Assembly: GCA_030615855.1 (NCBI GenBank)
Contig: JAUWYL010000010.1
Location: 1 to 37,375, forward strand
Source: a bacterium
GTDB lineage: Bacteria; UBP18; UBA7526
Length of the DNA stretch: 37,375 nucleotides
Direction of reading: 5' to 3'
The position numbers and the translations under genes are program-made. Under the pieces are notes generated by a model. That model ran no database searches, was not told the DNA's origin, and saw only the letters and a list, made by a program, of their open reading frames with translations. Positions 34,378 through 37,375 of this stretch are shown here, one piece after another; position 1 is the stretch's first letter, and every line of letters begins with the position of its first letter.

Positions 34378-35307
34378 TTACTGGTTACTACTGAAGAGTT
34401 CAGTGCTCAGGTATCTCTCTCCAGTATCTGGTAAGATAACAACGATTAACTTTTCCTTATTCTCTTTTCTCTTCCCCACCTCTAAGGCAGCATGGACAGC
34501 AGCACCAGATGATATACCGGCCAATATCCCTTCTTCCTTTGCCAGTCTCCTGGCCATTTTAAAAGCCTCTTCATCGCTCACCTGGAAGACCTCATCAATC
34601 AATGACCTATCCAGAACCTTGGGGATGAATCCCGCTCCGATTCCCTCGATCCTGTGGGAACCGGGCTTACCACCCGAGAGAACATTAGAAGAGGAAGGTT
34701 CGACAGCAATTACTTTAATCCCTAGCTTCTTTTTCTTTAGATAGCGGGAGGTGCCAGTAATTGTCCCTCCCGTTCCCGCTCCTGCTACTAAGATATCTAT
34801 CTTCCCTTGAGTATCTTTCCAGATTTCTGGTCCGGTGGTTCTTGCATGGGCTAAAGGATTGACTGGGTTCTCAAACTGATTCAGAATAAAGGAATCTGGG
34901 TTCTCCTTCGCCAATTCTCTTGCCTTTTCTATGGCTCTCTTTATCCCCTTCTCCTTCGGGGTTAAGACTATCTCCGCCCCCAGGAAGGAGAGAATCTTCT
35001 TCCTCTCTTCACTCACGTTCTCAAGCATGGTGAGGATCAGTCTATAGCCACGGGAAGCAGAGAGAGAGGCTAAAGCAATGCCTGTATTACCACTGGTAGC
35101 CTCAATGAGGGTTGTTTTCCCTGGGGTAATCCTCCCTTCCTTCTCTGCCTCATCAATCATGGCCACCCCGATCCTATCCTTTACGCTCCCTAAAGGGTTG
35201 AAGGACTCCAACTTGGCCACTATCTCGGCTTCTAATCCTTCAGTTATTCTATTCATCCTCACTAAGGGTGTCTTGCCAATGGTCTTAGTTATATCAGAGT
35301 AGATCAT
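34378..35307 (-). CDS. cysK: Cysteine synthase A (O-acetylserine sulfhydrylase)
   Basis: 309 residues. CysK makes cysteine from O-acetylserine and sulfide using [11 protein letters not shown] has the PLP lysine at 43; TSGNTG at 71-76 and GTGGTITG near 177-184 bind substrate and PLP phosphate. Its ATG overlaps the cysE stop by four bases. The C-terminal SNQ and stop are written by the AGTAACCAGTAA spacer repeat, as in AtpB. Confidence 0.96.
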   Translation of the reverse strand: MIYSDITKTIGKTPLVRMNRITEGLEAEIVAKLESFNPLGSVKDRIGVAMIDEAEKEGRITPGKTTLIEATSGNTGIALASLSASRGYRLILTMLENVSEERKKILSFLGAEIVLTPKEKGIKRAIEKARELAKENPDSFILNQFENPVNPLAHARTTGPEIWKDTQGKIDILVAGAGTGGTITGTSRYLKKKKLGIKVIAVEPSSSNVLSGGKPGSHRIEGIGAGFIPKVLDRSLIDEVFQVSDEEAFKMARRLAKEEGILAGISSGAAVHAALEVGKRKENKEKLIVVILPDTGERYLSTELFSSNQ

Positions 35308-35945
35308 CTCTTCTTTTCTAATCTCTTTACTCTCTTCTCTAACTTCTCCTGCTTCTCTAAGAGGATATTCACCGCCTCTGCTACTGGATCAGGAAGTCTT
35401 CCATGCTCCAAGTCAATTCTAGGTTTCACCTTGGGTCTTTCCACTGTTCTTCCCGGAACACCGACCACTACCGCTCCCGAGGGGACATCCTTCACTACCA
35501 CAGAGCCAGCACCGATCCGCGCTCCCTCACCAATCTCTATGGCTCCCAGGACAATGGCATCCGCACCCACTACCACCTTATTCCTGATGGTGGGATGCCT
35601 CTTCCCCTTCTCCTTCCCTGTTCCTCCTAAGGTTACTCCCTGATAGAGAAGGACATCATCCCCTATTTCAGTCGTCTCACCGATGACCACTCCCGAGCCA
35701 TGATCGATAAAGAACCTTCTTCCGATCCTCGCCCCAGGATGGATCTCAACATCTGTCAAGTGGCGACTGATGTGGGAGATAATCCTTCCCAAGAAGCGCA
35801 TTCTATGGTTCCAGAAGAAGTGGGCTATCCGATGGAGCCAGAGGGCATGGAGACCAGGATAGCAGAAGAGAACCTCTAAGAGATTCCTTGCTGCTGGATC
35901 CTCATCAAAGACCGTCCTGATATCCTCAGCTATTCTTCTAAACAC
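35304..35945 (-). CDS. cysE: Serine O-acetyltransferase
   Basis: 213 residues, the short (EpsC-like) form. CysE acetylates serine with acetyl-CoA for CysK. Hexapeptide left-handed-helix repeats fill the middle. [28 protein letters not shown] starts at D81-H82, the catalytic pair, and KGKRHPTI has H117. The tail ([26 protein letters not shown]) is a basic coiled coil, unlike the Ile-ending tail that docks in CysK of enterobacteria, so that complex may not form the usual way. Confidence 0.96.
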   Translation of the reverse strand: MFRRIAEDIRTVFDEDPAARNLLEVLFCYPGLHALWLHRIAHFFWNHRMRFLGRIISHISRHLTDVEIHPGARIGRRFFIDHGSGVVIGETTEIGDDVLLYQGVTLGGTGKEKGKRHPTIRNKVVVGADAIVLGAIEIGEGARIGAGSVVVKDVPSGAVVVGVPGRTVERPKVKPRIDLEHGRLPDPVAEAVNILLEKQEKLEKRVKRLEKKR

Positions 35946-35994
35946 TTATCTCTCCTTACATAAAAACATATTTTATCATAATTTCTTAGTTAAC

Positions 35995-36768
35995 TCAAAG
36001 TCTTTTTATGATTGACTGGGCGACCTTCTTCCCGGAGAGAAGCATCCCTCCGAATATGGGACCCATCCTGGGACCACCGAAGACGGCATTGGCTGCCATG
36101 CCTGCCACATATGCTCCAGGATAGAACTCCTTGGTATTCTTAACGATGGCCTTCTCACCGACATCGGCCCACATGGGCTCCTCTCCCACAATTCCTCCTG
36201 TTCTGGTCTTTAATCTTGTTCCCAGTTTCCTTTGAATAATACTTGCTACCTCACAGTCATGGCCCGTAGCATCTACTATAAACTTTGCCCTGACGGTCAT
36301 GGGATCAACATGGAGATTTGCCAATTCCACGCTACTCCAGTTTAGGACAAAGCCCGTTACCCTATTCTGCCTCATCTCAACATCCTCAATGCTCATGAGA
36401 TTAAATACCTGGGCCCTAGCCTTGACCGCCTTAGAAGCCAAAGTAGTCACAGCCTCAATGGCATCCGCCACATAGTATCCCTTCTTATATTCTTTATTTC
36501 TAATTCCGAACTCATCTAAGATCTTTTTGCCTTCAGAGCAGACCACGATGCTATTGAACATCATTCCTCCGCCCCACATGCCGCCACCAATAGATAACTT
36601 CCTCTCAAATAGAGCCACCTTCTTCTTTGCCTTTGCCAGATAATAGGCAGCGCAGAGGCCCGCCGGTCCTCCACCAGCAATGGCCACATCAGAGGATAGA
36701 TAATCCCTGAACTTCTTGGTAAAAGTCTCTATAATGGCTTCGGTTATGATGATCTCATCCAGTTTCAT
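35995..36768 (-). CDS. thi4: THI4-family thiamine thiazole synthase, histidine (sulfide-dependent) type
   Basis: 257 residues. THI4 makes the thiazole of thiamine from NAD+, glycine and sulfur. [15 protein letters not shown] at 31-45 is the dinucleotide fold, and [26 protein letters not shown] and [18 protein letters not shown] are family motifs. At the place where the yeast enzyme has its sacrificed cysteine (C205, before MDP), this one has H153 in ANLHVDP. His-type enzymes are catalytic with iron and external sulfide. It follows the nicotinate phosphoribosyltransferase, which feeds NAD+ synthesis. A ribose-1,5-bisphosphate isomerase is the other known related enzyme, but is less likely. Confidence 0.92.
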   Translation of the reverse strand: MKLDEIIITEAIIETFTKKFRDYLSSDVAIAGGGPAGLCAAYYLAKAKKKVALFERKLSIGGGMWGGGMMFNSIVVCSEGKKILDEFGIRNKEYKKGYYVADAIEAVTTLASKAVKARAQVFNLMSIEDVEMRQNRVTGFVLNWSSVELANLHVDPMTVRAKFIVDATGHDCEVASIIQRKLGTRLKTRTGGIVGEEPMWADVGEKAIVKNTKEFYPGAYVAGMAANAVFGGPRMGPIFGGMLLSGKKVAQSIIKRL

Positions 36769-36840
36769 TTCTCGCTCCTTTCAGTCACTCGTGTCCAAAG
36801 TCCAATGTCCTATGTCTGATGTTGACTTTGGACTTTGGAC
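36769..36840. repeat. GTCCAAAGTCC inverted repeat between pncB and thi4
   Basis: A perfect 11-base inverted repeat, GTCCAAAGTCC at 36793-36803 and its complement at 36830-36840, plus CCAATGTCC variants between. The repeat overlaps the end of pncB and encodes its last residues (KSKVQSQHQT). Confidence 0.65.
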
Positions 36841-37375
36841 TTTTTTAGTTCTTTTAAGACACCTTTGCGAATTTCCTGGACCTTGGGAAGTTTAGTGACT
36901 AACCTTCCCCTTCTCATTAATGGTCTAATCAACCCTTCAAACCTTCCTCCACAGGAGCATCTGATGAGTCTCTTGTTGGCCAGAGTAATCTCTCTCTTTC
37001 CGCACTTAGAACATCGCCAAAGCTGTTTTTTACCCGATAACTTTCCCCTCTTGGCAAAGAGCTTTCTCTCGATCTCAACGATATCTAAAGAGAAGTCAAT
37101 TACTCTGGCATTGCTTATTGCTGTCCCCACACCATAGGCATCGGCACATGGGTTTAGTTTCAGAATCTCATCCTCATCCATTCCTCCGCTTAAGAATAAT
37201 TTTACATCCTTAAATCCCCTCTGATCTAACTCCCATCTCACCTCTTCTAGTAGTCTTAAGAAGTCTCCTCTCCTCGACCCCGGAGTATCAAGCCTTACAG
37301 CAAAGAGATTTTTTCCTAGGGCCTTAGCCACTTTTAGGGCTTCAAACTTCTCATCCCCTAAGGTATCGATTAATG
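36810..37375 (-). CDS. pncB: Nicotinate phosphoribosyltransferase, C-terminal part (partial, runs off right edge)
   Basis: About 187 residues of open frame reach the right edge, so the start is outside. LIDTLGDEKFEALKVAKAL, NLFAVRLDTPGSRRGDF and LFLSGGMDEDEI are the C-terminal barrel segments of the enzyme that joins nicotinate and PRPP, the first step of the Preiss-Handler NAD route. A zinc-ribbon-like insert (WRCSKCGKREITLANKRLIRCSCGG) follows, as in archaeal and some bacterial forms. The final ten or so residues lie in a spacer repeat. nadE at 19540-20310 completes the pathway. Confidence 0.92.
   Translation of the reverse strand, partial: LIDTLGDEKFEALKVAKALGKNLFAVRLDTPGSRRGDFLRLLEEVRWELDQRGFKDVKLFLSGGMDEDEILKLNPCADAYGVGTAISNARVIDFSLDIVEIERKLFAKRGKLSGKKQLWRCSKCGKREITLANKRLIRCSCGGRFEGLIRPLMRRGRLVTKLPKVQEIRKGVLKELKKSKVQSQHQT

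Noticed and set aside
34232-34744. 170-residue plus-strand frame
   Set aside because: Half spacer repeat, half antisense to cysK.

Overview
The window looks like a chromosome segment of an uncultivated anaerobic bacterium. RsmI, CysE and an ammonia-dependent NadE are bacterial, while the V/A-type ATPase with Na+-type c-ring ligands, tungstate uptake, the DUF39 plus NIL-ferredoxin route to homocysteine and a His-type THI4 are traits of anaerobes, several of them shared with archaea. Base composition is moderate and every gene I accept lies on the minus strand. I cannot fix the phylum from sequence alone. Coordinates run against transcription, so operons read from right to left.

Right part (37375-30460): the 3' end of a nicotinate phosphoribosyltransferase, a THI4-family thiazole synthase, cysE-cysK, a DUF39 homocysteine-synthesis protein, a radical SAM/SPASM protein, a NIL-domain ferredoxin, and two small paralogous proteins with the same four-cysteine motif. 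Most of these handle sulfide or its products. Next comes a ten-gene V-type ATPase cluster (30311-20451) in the order H/G, I, K, E, C, F, a membrane-anchored coiled-coil protein of unknown role, A, B, D. Subunit A carries a roughly 13-residue insert encoded by a palindromic repeat. nadE and rsmI follow.

Middle part (18686-10508): a cluster of mostly unrecognised envelope proteins. It holds a pseudopilin-like protein, a small lipoprotein, a secreted TPR/propeller-like protein, two paralogous polytopic membrane proteins, a membrane/NTF2-like/TPR fusion, an anchored TPR protein, an anchored partial TolB-like propeller and a DUF2007 protein. A 19-base junction block recurs eight times at its gene boundaries. 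This is the best candidate for an undescribed multi-protein assembly.

Left part (10419-1): a MobB-like GTPase, a 57-residue protein ending near CQLGCFG, a membrane-anchored HAD phosphatase, then tupA-tupB-tupC-moeA (tungstate import and cofactor metal insertion). That operon has a good promoter and a structured leader with a terminator and a competing helix, probably a Moco/Tuco-type riboswitch. After an AT-rich pair of hypothetical genes (one weakly HEPN-like) come a GH94 phosphorylase and the 5' part of a GT-C glycosyltransferase that runs off the left edge.

The gaps are filled by families of iterated short words and twin hairpins. Some of these words supply the last codons and stop codons of neighbouring genes.
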